In this document: positions 55,501 to 63,953 of the stretch, piece by piece | How the letters are laid out: every line of letters begins with the position of its first letter | Numbering within the stretch: position 1 is the first letter of the stretch | NCBI GenBank assembly: GCA_016192145.1 | Contig: JACPUT010000002.1 | Location: 372,001 to 436,000, forward strand | Source of the DNA: Acidobacteriota bacterium | GTDB taxonomy: Bacteria; Acidobacteriota; Holophagae; Holophagales; Holophagaceae | Direction of reading: 5' to 3' | Length of the DNA: 64,000 nucleotides | The notes under the pieces: model-generated | What the model saw: the letters and a program-made list of their open reading frames with translations, nothing else | What the model was told of the DNA's origin: nothing | The model's database searches: none | Translations under genes and position numbers: made by a program

Positions 55501-58500
55501 CCGGCGTCGCCGAGGACGAGCGGACCCTGGCGGGCTACTACCCCCTGGCGGGCATCGAGCCCCCGGCCCCGGGCTTCGATTGGGATGCGGATTCCTGGAT
55601 CGATTCGATGGACCTGCCCAACGACCCCGTGGGGCGCGGCCAGCGCGCGGAGCGCAAGGTGTCCGAGCGGCCCCGGGAGTACGACGCCATCCAGCGCATC
55701 GGCGATCTGCTCCTCGAGAAGACCCGCGAGATGGCCCCCCGGGCCACGGTGGTGGAGTTCGTGAACGCCGCCGACACTTGGAGCCAGCGCCTCATCGAGG
55801 CACGCTGGACGCCGGATCAGGCGATCACCTTCCAGAGCGGCCTCATGGCCCGCCGGGCGGCCCTGTCCCCCTCCGATGAAGATCGAATTCAAAAGGAGAT
55901 GGCCCGCGCGGACTTCCTCTCCGGCAAGGGGCGCGCCGCGGAGGCCGACGCCGTGTGGGCCTCCCTGGATGCCCGCATCGGCGCCCTGCCCGAGGGCTCC
56001 GTGCGCCTGAGGGCCGAGGCCGGTCGCGCCGGCTACCTGGAGCGTGCCAAGGGCGTGGAGGCCGCCGCCGCCGAGTGGCGCCGCGTCACGGGCCGCTACC
56101 CCTGGAGCCTCGGGCTCCTGGAGGATCGCCTCGCCTTCCTGCAGCGCAACGCCAAGGGCGAGGAGGCCCGGGCTGCCTTGGAAGGCGTGCTGCCCAAGGC
56201 GGCCGCCGGCCATCGCGAACCCCTACTGGAACGCCTCACCCAGGAGTGCCTCGCCGCCCATGACCTGCCCCGCGCCCGCCGCGCCGTGCAGCTGCTCCTG
56301 GCCTCCGAGGGGTTGGACGATGCGCGCCGCCTCGGCGCCATCCACCTGATGGCCCGGCTCTCCCTCAAGGAGAATGCCGGCTGGGATCCCTATGCCTTCG
56401 CGAAGGTCGAGGCCGCCAAGCTGAGGCCGGAGCTCCACGCGGAGCTCTACCGCACCCTGGCCCGCGCCGTGGATCTGGAGGGCGGCACCGGCCCCGTCCC
56501 GGGCCTCTGGATCGAAGCCCTCAACCGCCGCACCGAGCGCGAGTGGGTGGAGGCCGCCTCCCGGTCCGCCAAACGCGCGGGTAAGGGCCCGGAGCTCCTC
56601 ACCTTCTTCGAGAAGCAGCTGCAGCGCAGCCCCCGCGACGTGCGGTGGGCCGTGGCCGTGCGGGACATCCGGAAGGTCTACCACGATGTCGAAGGCGCCC
56701 TCGCGGCGGCCAGGGCCGCCGTGGCCGTGCGTCCCGAGCAGGAGATCCTCTGGCGCGAAGCCGTGGAGCTGATGGTGCGGGCGGATCGCCCCTTGGACGC
56801 CGCCGATTACCTGGAAGGCTGGAACAAGCCCCGCCTCGCCGATGAAGGCGTCGCCCGCTGGCGCGGTCAGCTCTATGCGCAAGCCGGCGATGGCGCTAAG
56901 GCCCTGGCCACGGAGCAGGCGGCCCTCGCCGCCTACCGCCGCGAGAACGCGGGGGATGTGAGCGGCCTTCAGGAACGGACGGCCCGGTCCGCCGAGCGGC
57001 TGCTGGAGTACGGCTTCCCGGATCTGGCCCTGCGCCTCTACTCCCCGAAGCACGATGCCCGGGATCTGGTGAACACCCGCCTCTCCCTGGAACGCCAGGC
57101 GCAGATCGCCCTGCTGAACAACCAGTTCGTGCGCCTGCTGGCCACCACGCCGGAGCAGGATCGCCGGGGCTATCTCGTCGGGTCCCTCGTTCGGCATGGG
57201 CGCGGGGATCAGCGGGAGGAGGTGCTCGCCCACATCCTGCGCAGCGTCTACCCCGTCAGCGGCCAGCCCTCGAATACGGCCCTCACCACCTGGTGGCCCG
57301 TCGCCCAGCAGGCGGAGCTGGAAGAGCCGCTCCGCATGGCCATCGCCCAGCGGCTCCTCGCGAACCGCCCCGGCTCCTGGCAGGCGGGGGCCCCCGTGGC
57401 CTTCCTGCAGGCCTTGAGCGCCTCAGTGGTGCACCATCGGAGCCTCAACGGCAACCGGTGGTGGGAACTCCAGACGCCCGACGTGGAGGGCCTCTGGGCC
57501 CGGGATCTCGCCCGCCGCGACCGCGGCGAGGAGCTGCTCGGCTTCGTGGAGCCTCGCTGGCAGGAACTCATGGCCCAGGTACATCAACCCTTGTGGATGA
57601 CTACTTCCCTGAAGAGCATCGGTAAGGATCTTTCCGCCGACACTCCCCGCCAGCCCTGGTCCCTCTGGCTGGATGATCCCCGCGTGCTCGCCGTATGGGC
57701 CCGCGCCGTGGCGAACCATCCCGAGAAGGTGAAGGACCTCTCCGAGGTCATGGGCAACCGCGCCCTTTGGGACCGGTTCTGGGTGCTGGCCGCTCGCCAC
57801 TGGAAGCCGGAGCCCCTGCTGGCGGCGCTTCCGCAAGACACGCGCCTCGCCTGGTTCAGGTTCTGGGAACCGGCGCTGCAAGCGCAGGATCCCGTGCTCG
57901 TCGCCCGACACCGCGTGGTGGAGCAGGTCACCACGGCGCTGGGCCGCCTCGTGCAGGGCGCGCCCGATGCCGTGAAGGACCCCCTCATCGCCAAGCTGCG
58001 CGGCCCCCAGACCGTGGGCGAGGTGCTGGGCAAGGGCGGCCAGTGGACGTGGCCGGAGTTCACGCCACGCCGCGACGCCAAGGGCGAACTCAAGGAAGAG
58101 GGCGATGATCGCGTCCTCGGCTCGGGCGTGGATCAGGGCCGCGTGCCCGGCGCCCTCTGGGGCGATCGCCCCGGCGAGGCCTGGTACGTGCTCGAGGCCC
58201 TCGCCCGCCATCGGCAGGGGGATGCCTCGGCGCCCTACCTCCCGCTGGATGCGCCCGTGCGCGGCGGCGAAACCAGCCGCACCCTGCTGGCCATGCGCAT
58301 GGCCCGCGCGGAGCGGAACCTGCCCCTCGCCCTGGAGATCATGGGTCGCCGCCCTGGCGGCGCCCACGACCGCGCCTGGCTCGAGGGCCAGGTCGCGCTG
58401 CTCGTGGCCGCCAACCAGCGCGAGCAGGCCGTGGAGACCTTCGGCGCCTACGTGCTGGCGGCCCAGGCCAAGCTCACGGAAGGGGAGTTCCGCAGCCTCG

Positions 58501-60203
58501 CGGCCCTGGCCGAGGATGGGGGGTTGCCTACGACCCTGGATCTGCTGGATCCCAACAAGCCCGTGGGCCCCGCCTTCCTGGCCTACCTTCGGGACCTCCG
58601 CCCCGCCGAAGCCGCGCGCTTCAGCACCGCCGATCCCCACGGCTACCGGGCGGCCCTCGCCCACCGTTGGCGGGAGCGGGAGCCCCAGCTCGGTGCCGAT
58701 CAGATCCGGTACTGGCTGAAGGAGCTGTGGGCCCACGACAGCGCCTCCCTGCCGCGCCGCGGCCTGGCGAAGCTGGGTGGGCCCTGGCCCCACGCCGCCG
58801 CATGGCTGGAGCGCCAGCCCGTCTCCGAGCGGCTGTCCGTGCTGAACGCCATGGAAGAGGCCCTCAAGCCTTCCGTGGCCAACCCCGAGCTCTTCGCGCG
58901 GCTGACCCATTCCGGCAGCGATGACGTGGCGGATCTTCTGGCCGTGCGCGTGCGCTTGGCCCGGGGCGAAGCCGCCGCCGCGCTGGCGCTGGCGGAGGGC
59001 ATGCTCGCGGAGCTGCGCCGGGGCGAGTCCCTCAGCTTCTCCGTCCCCGAGCGCCTGGTGGAAGGGCCCGAGGGCGAGGGTGGGGATGAGTACCAGGCCC
59101 CCGAACGCCCCAGCGCGGCTGACGCCACCGTGGACCGCCTGCGGGCCTGGCTCAAGCCCTTCCGGGATGCCAAGGGCGCCGCGCCCTTCGAGGCGCGGAT
59201 CCGCACCTTCCTGAGCGGCAAGCGCCAGGAGGGCATCACCCCACTGCCCGCCTGGAAGCTGGCCTTCGAACTGACCCCGGTGGCCGAAGCCCCGGCCCTC
59301 GGGCTGGAGCTGGAAGAGGCCTGGTTCCGCGGCGAGGTGCAGGCCGAGGAGCTGGGCGCGCTCACGGAGACGCTGGCCACCAGCCTCCCCGATCAGGCGC
59401 CGCGCTGGCTCGCCCGCTGGCCCCGGCGCCATGCCTTCGGCACCACCGCCCAGCGCGCCGCCGTCCTCGGGGTGCTCAAGCGCCCCGCGGACGGGGCCAA
59501 GGCCCTCTTCGACGGCCGCCGCCGCGCCGCCTGGGAGGCCCGCGAGGAGGTGCAGGCCTTCGACGCCTGGCGGCGCATGGGCGCGCCCGTGCCCGTGGAT
59601 GAAAAACCGCCGCAGGCCTGGACCGAAGCCCTTCCCGCCTGGGAGGGCAAGGCCGAGGCCATCGTGGGCCCGCTCGGCACCCGCCTGAAGGCCCACCCCC
59701 TGGACGTGCTCTCCGCCCGGGCCGCCCTCCGCAGTCCGGCGGCCGGCGACGAGGATGCCCTGCTCCGCGCGGGGCTCGCCCTGGGCAGCACCTCCCGCCG
59801 CGATGGCGACGGGGATCAGCTCCTGCTCCGCGTCCGCGTGGCCCGGGGCCTCCTGCCCCGGTCCGCCGAGGCCGCGAACTGGGCCCTTGAAGGGGCCTCT
59901 CCGGAAGGCATCGGTCGCCTGCTCGTGCAGCGCCGCTTCCGCACGGCGGAGATCAACGGCGCCCTGGCGGATGCCGCGCGCATCGCCCGGAAGGTGAACA
60001 GTGAACGCGGGGTGCAGGAAGCGCTGAAGATCCTCTCGGATCGCAACGCCCCGAGCGTGAAGGCCCTACGCGCGGAGCTCCTGGTTCCAGAAGGACCGCC
60101 CAGCGCCTACCGCATGGTGGATGGCCGCCCCGCGCCCATCCGTCCCCGGGACCTCACCTGGTCCCTGCTCGCCAATGTCATCAAGGCGGAGGGCGTCCGA
60201 TGA
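52497..60203 (+). CDS. giant membrane-anchored helical-repeat protein (2568 residues)
   Basis: 2568 residues in one uninterrupted frame. A single membrane segment lies at about residues 20-40 (TAVVAGLAAVGIAATVPW), leaving about 2500 residues in the periplasm. The body is Ala/Leu/Arg/Glu-rich helical hairpins that resemble TPR or related repeats throughout (for example ALRHLAEARMSLGDRKGALAAMEKWA; DARRLGAIHLMARLSLKENAG). No enzymatic motif was found. Start: GTG overlapping the VIT-VWA stop (GTGA). The end overlaps the next start (ATGA). It is presumably the scaffold of an envelope complex formed with the VIT-VWA and propeller proteins; this is inference from coupling. It does not match any single family I can name. 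Confidence 0.8.
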   Translation: MNLAPLTASARRWMFRKPIRTAVVAGLAAVGIAATVPWTELTEADWVYALATRFSLVDGHRVHYPTPSAELAKLLEGRGETSALRHLAEARMSLGDRKGALAAMEKWAAAEGAQAWDETARWAAGHKEMEAAFRAAEKALPGLPEEARLDLANRRIEWAVLHPEAADALALRKARVALFPANAQALEDYVRALEKANRLPEADAALAASQALGPERRLLLRADLLASHGDPRAAFQVLDAAVAEPWTMDFRRAYVARVDKGSPTAPAGWRGTLEARFDAAALVRLATYFEGQGRGDALADLLRQMERRYGRELTRKDQLLLARLHGEIDAVPEAFRARLAAAHLGSAEDQHGDLAALAHLALGAGGRPLAWGTYNDESYKWVASLDRTPGFWTGGLSFLLTGEDWKGALARLENESLSDRTFATARMLADELVRRAPRHADLPALRVALMRKHVERGEGRAALALLPLVEAAPPAIADEARRVALLAVILADVPLAEEVRLFKARLKHLAPDGTRPLAPRGAPYSSGSEGEGDYEGAYDESHGEARPWARQRLAQPSQTYARLLDEGLSRLEHLNPDHRASLDLILTEMDRLPDDEQLWMQLASRLGSWNLDDELGPRFERALKAFQGPGIWDKAARWYARRNQHQALRGLAQSVADRFRGTALFAKVNGAGDVRVEVPEQPTVGGRVRMVLWADWVRLKALERFPHSPAVVQQAQNLVAMSAYQKRFDPVKEARLPHTVTVVPDALMEERRWAILFVDASQREAWFEEAMRKGNLEARLGALEAKTDRTPVEDLLLFEGWCRLSRFERAMAPGDRLAASYPGDGALAHRVLSLHRSLNGLETSHAGPAMALVARTAPALEDPSSLWTELGELEEDRGRPQAAMEIWKHLADGEARNPQRISEWSTLLWDYHHDKEALAVVEEGRQRLGRPKFFAFETGVLRENLKDLDGAVREYLNALRPEEAHGFDWFEQDQRSLRRLAQLLARERVYRLVEARIKALKPGVAEDERTLAGYYPLAGIEPPAPGFDWDADSWIDSMDLPNDPVGRGQRAERKVSERPREYDAIQRIGDLLLEKTREMAPRATVVEFVNAADTWSQRLIEARWTPDQAITFQSGLMARRAALSPSDEDRIQKEMARADFLSGKGRAAEADAVWASLDARIGALPEGSVRLRAEAGRAGYLERAKGVEAAAAEWRRVTGRYPWSLGLLEDRLAFLQRNAKGEEARAALEGVLPKAAAGHREPLLERLTQECLAAHDLPRARRAVQLLLASEGLDDARRLGAIHLMARLSLKENAGWDPYAFAKVEAAKLRPELHAELYRTLARAVDLEGGTGPVPGLWIEALNRRTEREWVEAASRSAKRAGKGPELLTFFEKQLQRSPRDVRWAVAVRDIRKVYHDVEGALAAARAAVAVRPEQEILWREAVELMVRADRPLDAADYLEGWNKPRLADEGVARWRGQLYAQAGDGAKALATEQAALAAYRRENAGDVSGLQERTARSAERLLEYGFPDLALRLYSPKHDARDLVNTRLSLERQAQIALLNNQFVRLLATTPEQDRRGYLVGSLVRHGRGDQREEVLAHILRSVYPVSGQPSNTALTTWWPVAQQAELEEPLRMAIAQRLLANRPGSWQAGAPVAFLQALSASVVHHRSLNGNRWWELQTPDVEGLWARDLARRDRGEELLGFVEPRWQELMAQVHQPLWMTTSLKSIGKDLSADTPRQPWSLWLDDPRVLAVWARAVANHPEKVKDLSEVMGNRALWDRFWVLAARHWKPEPLLAALPQDTRLAWFRFWEPALQAQDPVLVARHRVVEQVTTALGRLVQGAPDAVKDPLIAKLRGPQTVGEVLGKGGQWTWPEFTPRRDAKGELKEEGDDRVLGSGVDQGRVPGALWGDRPGEAWYVLEALARHRQGDASAPYLPLDAPVRGGETSRTLLAMRMARAERNLPLALEIMGRRPGGAHDRAWLEGQVALLVAANQREQAVETFGAYVLAAQAKLTEGEFRSLAALAEDGGLPTTLDLLDPNKPVGPAFLAYLRDLRPAEAARFSTADPHGYRAALAHRWREREPQLGADQIRYWLKELWAHDSASLPRRGLAKLGGPWPHAAAWLERQPVSERLSVLNAMEEALKPSVANPELFARLTHSGSDDVADLLAVRVRLARGEAAAALALAEGMLAELRRGESLSFSVPERLVEGPEGEGGDEYQAPERPSAADATVDRLRAWLKPFRDAKGAAPFEARIRTFLSGKRQEGITPLPAWKLAFELTPVAEAPALGLELEEAWFRGEVQAEELGALTETLATSLPDQAPRWLARWPRRHAFGTTAQRAAVLGVLKRPADGAKALFDGRRRAAWEAREEVQAFDAWRRMGAPVPVDEKPPQAWTEALPAWEGKAEAIVGPLGTRLKAHPLDVLSARAALRSPAAGDEDALLRAGLALGSTSRRDGDGDQLLLRVRVARGLLPRSAEAANWALEGASPEGIGRLLVQRRFRTAEINGALADAARIARKVNSERGVQEALKILSDRNAPSVKALRAELLVPEGPPSAYRMVDGRPAPIRPRDLTWSLLANVIKAEGVR

Positions 60204-61723
60204 TTCGCGCCATGGTGTTTTCAACCCTGACCACGCTCGTGCTCTTTGGACAGGCGCCCTTGCCCCTGCCGGAGGGCCCCGTGCGCCTCGTCATTCCCGA
60301 GGCCGCCGCCTTCGACGCGGCGCTGAGGGGCGGCTACCGGGAGTTCCTAAACGGGGAACCTCGGGAGGGCGATCCCCTCGTCACCGCCTGGCGGCGCACC
60401 CAGGTGGGCAGCAAGCTCGAGGACCAATGGGGCCGCCTCTCGGGCGACCTCCCCTGGACCTGGGAGACGATCCGCAAGCTGCAGCCCAAGGCCGTGGGCC
60501 TCGCCCTCCTGGAGGTGGGCCACCTCGAAGCGGTGCTCGTCATCGAGACGGCGCTCGCGCAGTTGCCCGTGGCGCTGCCCCAGGGCCGCACCCGCACCCA
60601 CGGTGGCCAGTCCTACGCCCTCGTGACGCCGGGCGCCGCGGACAACAGCGAGGACAAGGATCGCCGCATGGGCCTCGCCTGGGCCCGCATGGGCGGCCGC
60701 CTCATCCTCGCGACCAGCGAACGCGCCCTAAAGCGGGCGCTGGACGAGGCCCTGGCGGGCCGGGGCTTCAAGCCCGCGTTGCCCGGCCTCGTCTCCATGG
60801 AACTGAACCTCGACGTGCTGCGCGCGGACCGCTACTTCCGCCGCGAGTTCCCCTTCCCCGAGGGGCCCGAGAAGGGGCGCATCCAGGCCGCGCTCCGCCA
60901 GGAGAACGGTCGCCTGATCGAAGTCCGCGAAGGGACGAACGAGCCGCGCAGGGGCGTGTTCTCCTTCCCGGGCGCGAACCTCGCCGCCGCCGGGTGGCAG
61001 GCCGAGGGCGAGGCCTTCTGGCCCACCTTCCGCCGGGCCTGTCTGGAACCCATCCCCACCTTGTCGAATGAGCCCGTGACCGCGCCGGGGCCCCTGCCCC
61101 TGGCAGGCCCCCAGACGGGCGATGACCGCTACGCCGTGGACTTCACCAAGCCCAAGGTGAGCGGCGGCGGGTCCAGCTCCGAGGAGGGAGACCTCGCTCC
61201 CTGGAGGGCCCTGCTGATCCGCCAGCCGGTGGCGAGCTGGGGCTACGCCATCACCGCCGATGGCGCACGTCGCATGGCCTTCCCCTGGCCCGCGAATCTG
61301 GACGGGGAATTCCTGGAAGCGTGTCGCGCCACCGTGGCTCGACGGGCCGGCCGCGCCACGGTGCACAAGGCCGGCGACACGCAGGAGATCCGCGTGGGCC
61401 CCGGCCTGCCGGCCCTGGCCCTGCGCCGCACCGGCGACCTGCTCTGGGTGGGCGCCTCCTTCCGGGAGCTGCAGGCCATGCCCCAACCCAAGGCCGAGGC
61501 GGACCTCGTCCGCTGGGCCCAGGTGGATCTGGGCGCGGTGCGCAGCGAATCGGCCCGCTGGGAGCGGGTGGAAGGCCCGGCCCGCCCCGAGCAGGTGCGC
61601 CCCCTCTCGGATCGCGTGCTCGGGCTCCTGGGCTGGATGCCCGCCACCCGCTCCCTGCGCGTGGAACGCCACCGCACGGCGGCGGGGTGGTCGGAGAGGG
61701 TGACCTTCGGGCCGGGGCAGTGA
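60200..61723 (+). CDS. exported protein of unknown function, possibly YfaA/DUF2138-like by context
   Basis: 507 residues with an N-terminal signal-type segment (MVFSTLTTLVLFGQ). Soluble periplasmic mixed alpha/beta protein. Features include PWTWETIRKLQPKAVGLALLEVGHLEAVLVIETALAQL, a paralogous-looking second half (VASWGYAITADGARRMAFPWP; ALRRTGDLLWVGASFRELQAM), and a Gly/Ser-rich linker GGGSSSEEGD. By size, by location after the VIT-VWA and giant genes, and because a YfaQ-like gene follows, it could correspond to the DUF2138 (YfaA) component of E. coli yfaSTQPA-type clusters; sequence reading alone does not prove this. Starts with ATGA overlap. Confidence 0.6.
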   Translation: MIRAMVFSTLTTLVLFGQAPLPLPEGPVRLVIPEAAAFDAALRGGYREFLNGEPREGDPLVTAWRRTQVGSKLEDQWGRLSGDLPWTWETIRKLQPKAVGLALLEVGHLEAVLVIETALAQLPVALPQGRTRTHGGQSYALVTPGAADNSEDKDRRMGLAWARMGGRLILATSERALKRALDEALAGRGFKPALPGLVSMELNLDVLRADRYFRREFPFPEGPEKGRIQAALRQENGRLIEVREGTNEPRRGVFSFPGANLAAAGWQAEGEAFWPTFRRACLEPIPTLSNEPVTAPGPLPLAGPQTGDDRYAVDFTKPKVSGGGSSSEEGDLAPWRALLIRQPVASWGYAITADGARRMAFPWPANLDGEFLEACRATVARRAGRATVHKAGDTQEIRVGPGLPALALRRTGDLLWVGASFRELQAMPQPKAEADLVRWAQVDLGAVRSESARWERVEGPARPEQVRPLSDRVLGLLGWMPATRSLRVERHRTAAGWSERVTFGPGQ

Positions 61724-61802
61724 GTTCGGAAGGACTGAGGTGGATGCCTCCCCGAAGGTGCCGTGCCGCTTGCTCCGCCTCTGGGTGGGGGTGAAAGGCA
61801 TG

Positions 61803-61891
61803 ACGCAGAGGCGCGGAGACGCAGAGGCGCAGAGGATGGCATGGCTTACCTCCGGCTCCACGTTTGCCTTCATTTCTCTGCGCCTCCGCGT
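61803..61891. repeat. GACGCAGAG-type palindromic element
   Basis: Left arm ACGCAGAGGCGCGGAGACGC continuing AGAGGCGCAGAG (61803-61835). Right arm CTCTGCGCCTCCGCGT (61876-61891). Same design as the other repeat-built palindromes, with a different unit. Confidence 0.75.
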
Positions 61892-61932
61892 CCCATCCAT
61901 CAACGTCGCTCACAGCGCGGTGAATACCTGTG

Positions 61933-62143
61933 AACCACCAAGACACCAAGGGCACCAAGGGGGCCTGACCCACCCCAGTCATCCCCTTCGGAGGCGGCGC
62001 CAAGCGGACCCTCGAGAGTCCTCTTGGCGCCGCCTCCGAAGGCAGGCCCAGCTTCGCTGGACCTGGGGCCGTAGGCCCGGATGGCCTTGCAGACTGGCCG
62101 AAGGCAGCCTGCTTTTCTTGGTGACCTTGGTGCCTTGGTGGTT
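61933..62143. repeat. ACCACCAAG-type palindromic element, copy 3, with a nested hairpin
   Basis: Outer arms AACCACCAAGACACCAAGGG (from 61933) and CTTGGTGCCTTGGTGGTT (ending 62143). The centre is much longer than in copies 1 and 2 and holds a separate 19-bp perfect palindrome at 61986-62041, as if another element had inserted. Confidence 0.82.
61986..62041. repeat. 19-bp perfect inverted repeat nested in ACCACCAAG copy 3
   Basis: CTTCGGAGGCGGCGCCAAG and its exact inverse CTTGGCGCCGCCTCCGAAG are separated by 18 bp. There is no T-run on either side. Confidence 0.85.
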
Positions 62144-62222
62144 CAAAAGGAGGCGTTCATGCCCCGGGGTGCCCTGCGGGGTGCGGGGTCTGCGCCGGGC
62201 CGTTTTCTTCGACCATTGGCGC

Positions 62223-63947
62223 GTGCTTGCATCGAAGCCAAATGAAGGAACGGATCCCCGTCTCACCCGCATCTCGTTCTGGCTGATGTTCGCCGGGTGC
62301 CTCGGAATGGGACCCATCCTCGCCCAGGAACCTGTGCTCCACACCTGGCGCATGGATCACGGCCACTTGGAGATCTCCGAAGGCGCGTCCGACTCGCCCC
62401 TGGCGGTGGGCTCCCTGCAGAAACCCTTCGTGGCCCGGGCCTGGGCGCACGCCCATCCGGACGCTCCCACGCCCCGCTTCGCCTGCTCTGGCGGTGGCGC
62501 CTGCTGGCTGAAGCCGGGGCACGGCGAGCTGGGCCTCGCCACCGCGCTCGCCCGCTCCTGCAATGCCTATTTCCGCCAGTTAGCTTCGGCCACGCCCCCC
62601 GAGGCCCTGGCTGAAGCCCTTGGGAGCGCGGGCTTCTCGCCGGCCCCCACCACGGCCGAGGAAGCCATCGGCCTCGCCGCCCCCAACCTCCTGCGCATCC
62701 ATCCTTCCCGGCTGATGGAGGCCTATCGCGAGCTGCTGCGGGATCCCTGGGCCCAGGGCGAAGGCGTCCGGCGCGAGGTGCTCGCGGGGTTGCGGGAGGG
62801 CGCGCGCACGGGAACCGGGGTCGGCGTGGGGGCCTGGGGCCTATGGGTGAAGACGGGCACCGTCCCCCTGGATGCCCAGCGCACCGTGGGCTTCGCCCTG
62901 GCGCTGGATGAGGGGGGCCTGGCGATGCTGGCCCGCCTTCGCCCCGGCACCGGGGCCCAGGCGGCCGCGGCGCTGGCGGCGCCCCTGGCCGCCCGGCGGC
63001 CGGGCACGCCCGTGAAGCCTCCGGCGAGGGGCGACGTCACGGTGCGCCTCTTCGATCTCCTGCCTGCGACGCGCTTCACCGTGCGCAACGTCGGCACCAC
63101 GCCCCTCCCCGATGGCCGGGGTTTCCTGGGCCCCGGGGCCTCCCGCCCCCTCCAGCCGGGGGATCGCGTGGGGCCGGGCCCGCTGGAGCTCCGTGCCGAG
63201 GCCCGGGGCCTGCGCCGCCGTTTCACGGGCCGCCTGCAGGTGGCGAATGGACGCCTGCTCGCCACGCTCTCCCGCCGGGCCTATGCGGAGGGCGTCCTCG
63301 CCGCGGAGCTGCCTCACGGTTCACCGGCGCTGCGGCTGGAGCTGGGCGCCGCCACGCTGCGCTTCCTCGCCCAGGGCCGCCGCCACGTGGACGCGGACGT
63401 CTGCGACAGCACCCACTGCGCCTGGTTCGTGGGGCAGGGCCCGCGGCTGGATTGGACGGATCCCGCCCGGGCCCGGGAGACCCGCGAAGCCGATCCGGCG
63501 CCCCTGGCCGATGCCGATTGGGAGCGCATCGAACGCATGGCCCTGGGGCCCGGCCCGTCGCTGTGGTCCGCCCACTGCGGGGGCTCGCCGCTCAGCACCC
63601 GGCGCGTGTGGGGATTTGGCGAGGCCACGGCAGCCCCCTGCCCGCGGCATCCAGGCCCAGCGGACACCTGGGTTCGCACCTGGGGCCGAGCGGAGCTGGA
63701 GAAGGCCTTCGGTCCGGGCGTCGATGCCATCGCCTTGACGCCGGAACCCGGCGTGTGGGGGTTAATTCTCACCCGCCACGGCGTGCGGAGGACCTTCGGC
63801 TTCGACGAGGCCCACCGCCGCATCGCGGGCGTGCTGGGATGGGATGCCCTGCCGAGCCCTGCGGATCGCCTCGAATTCACCGCGGAGGGCGTGCGCCTCC
63901 AGGGCGCCGGGTCCGGGCACCGCGTGGGGCTGTGCCTCGGGGAGTGA
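62223..63947 (+). CDS. YfaQ/DUF2300-like exported protein: penicillin-binding-protein motifs plus SpoIID-like domain
   Basis: About 574 residues, close to E. coli YfaQ. After a signal-type segment (FWLMFAGCLGMGPILAQ) the order of motifs is that of serine transpeptidases: SLQK (Ser64-Lys67, SxxK), SCN (112-114, SxN) and KTG (210-212). The C-terminal half has a SpoIID/LytB-like region, RRAYAEGVLAAELPHGSPALR followed by DVCDSTHCAWFVG. This suggests peptidoglycan binding or modification in the periplasm, linked to alpha-2-macroglobulin-type clusters in other bacteria. No A2M gene is in the window. The start is uncertain: GTG 62223 or ATG 62286; a 14-codon ORF (62242-62286) ends on that ATG. Confidence 0.72.
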   Translation: MLASKPNEGTDPRLTRISFWLMFAGCLGMGPILAQEPVLHTWRMDHGHLEISEGASDSPLAVGSLQKPFVARAWAHAHPDAPTPRFACSGGGACWLKPGHGELGLATALARSCNAYFRQLASATPPEALAEALGSAGFSPAPTTAEEAIGLAAPNLLRIHPSRLMEAYRELLRDPWAQGEGVRREVLAGLREGARTGTGVGVGAWGLWVKTGTVPLDAQRTVGFALALDEGGLAMLARLRPGTGAQAAAALAAPLAARRPGTPVKPPARGDVTVRLFDLLPATRFTVRNVGTTPLPDGRGFLGPGASRPLQPGDRVGPGPLELRAEARGLRRRFTGRLQVANGRLLATLSRRAYAEGVLAAELPHGSPALRLELGAATLRFLAQGRRHVDADVCDSTHCAWFVGQGPRLDWTDPARARETREADPAPLADADWERIERMALGPGPSLWSAHCGGSPLSTRRVWGFGEATAAPCPRHPGPADTWVRTWGRAELEKAFGPGVDAIALTPEPGVWGLILTRHGVRRTFGFDEAHRRIAGVLGWDALPSPADRLEFTAEGVRLQGAGSGHRVGLCLGE

Positions 63948-63953
63948 ACCGAT

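Larger units (their letters stand above)
61724..62222. other. 499-bp intergenic region filled with palindromic repeats
   Basis: It contains three nested or adjacent palindromes (61803-61891, 61933-62143 and 61986-62041). Open frames across it are low-complexity translations of these repeats. No gene is supported. It separates the translationally coupled operon from the YfaQ-like gene. Confidence 0.75.

Noticed and set aside
52209-56213. 1334-codon minus-strand open frame opposite the giant gene
   Set aside because: Antisense shadow. The plus frame has a membrane anchor, start/stop coupling to both neighbours and coherent helical repeats.
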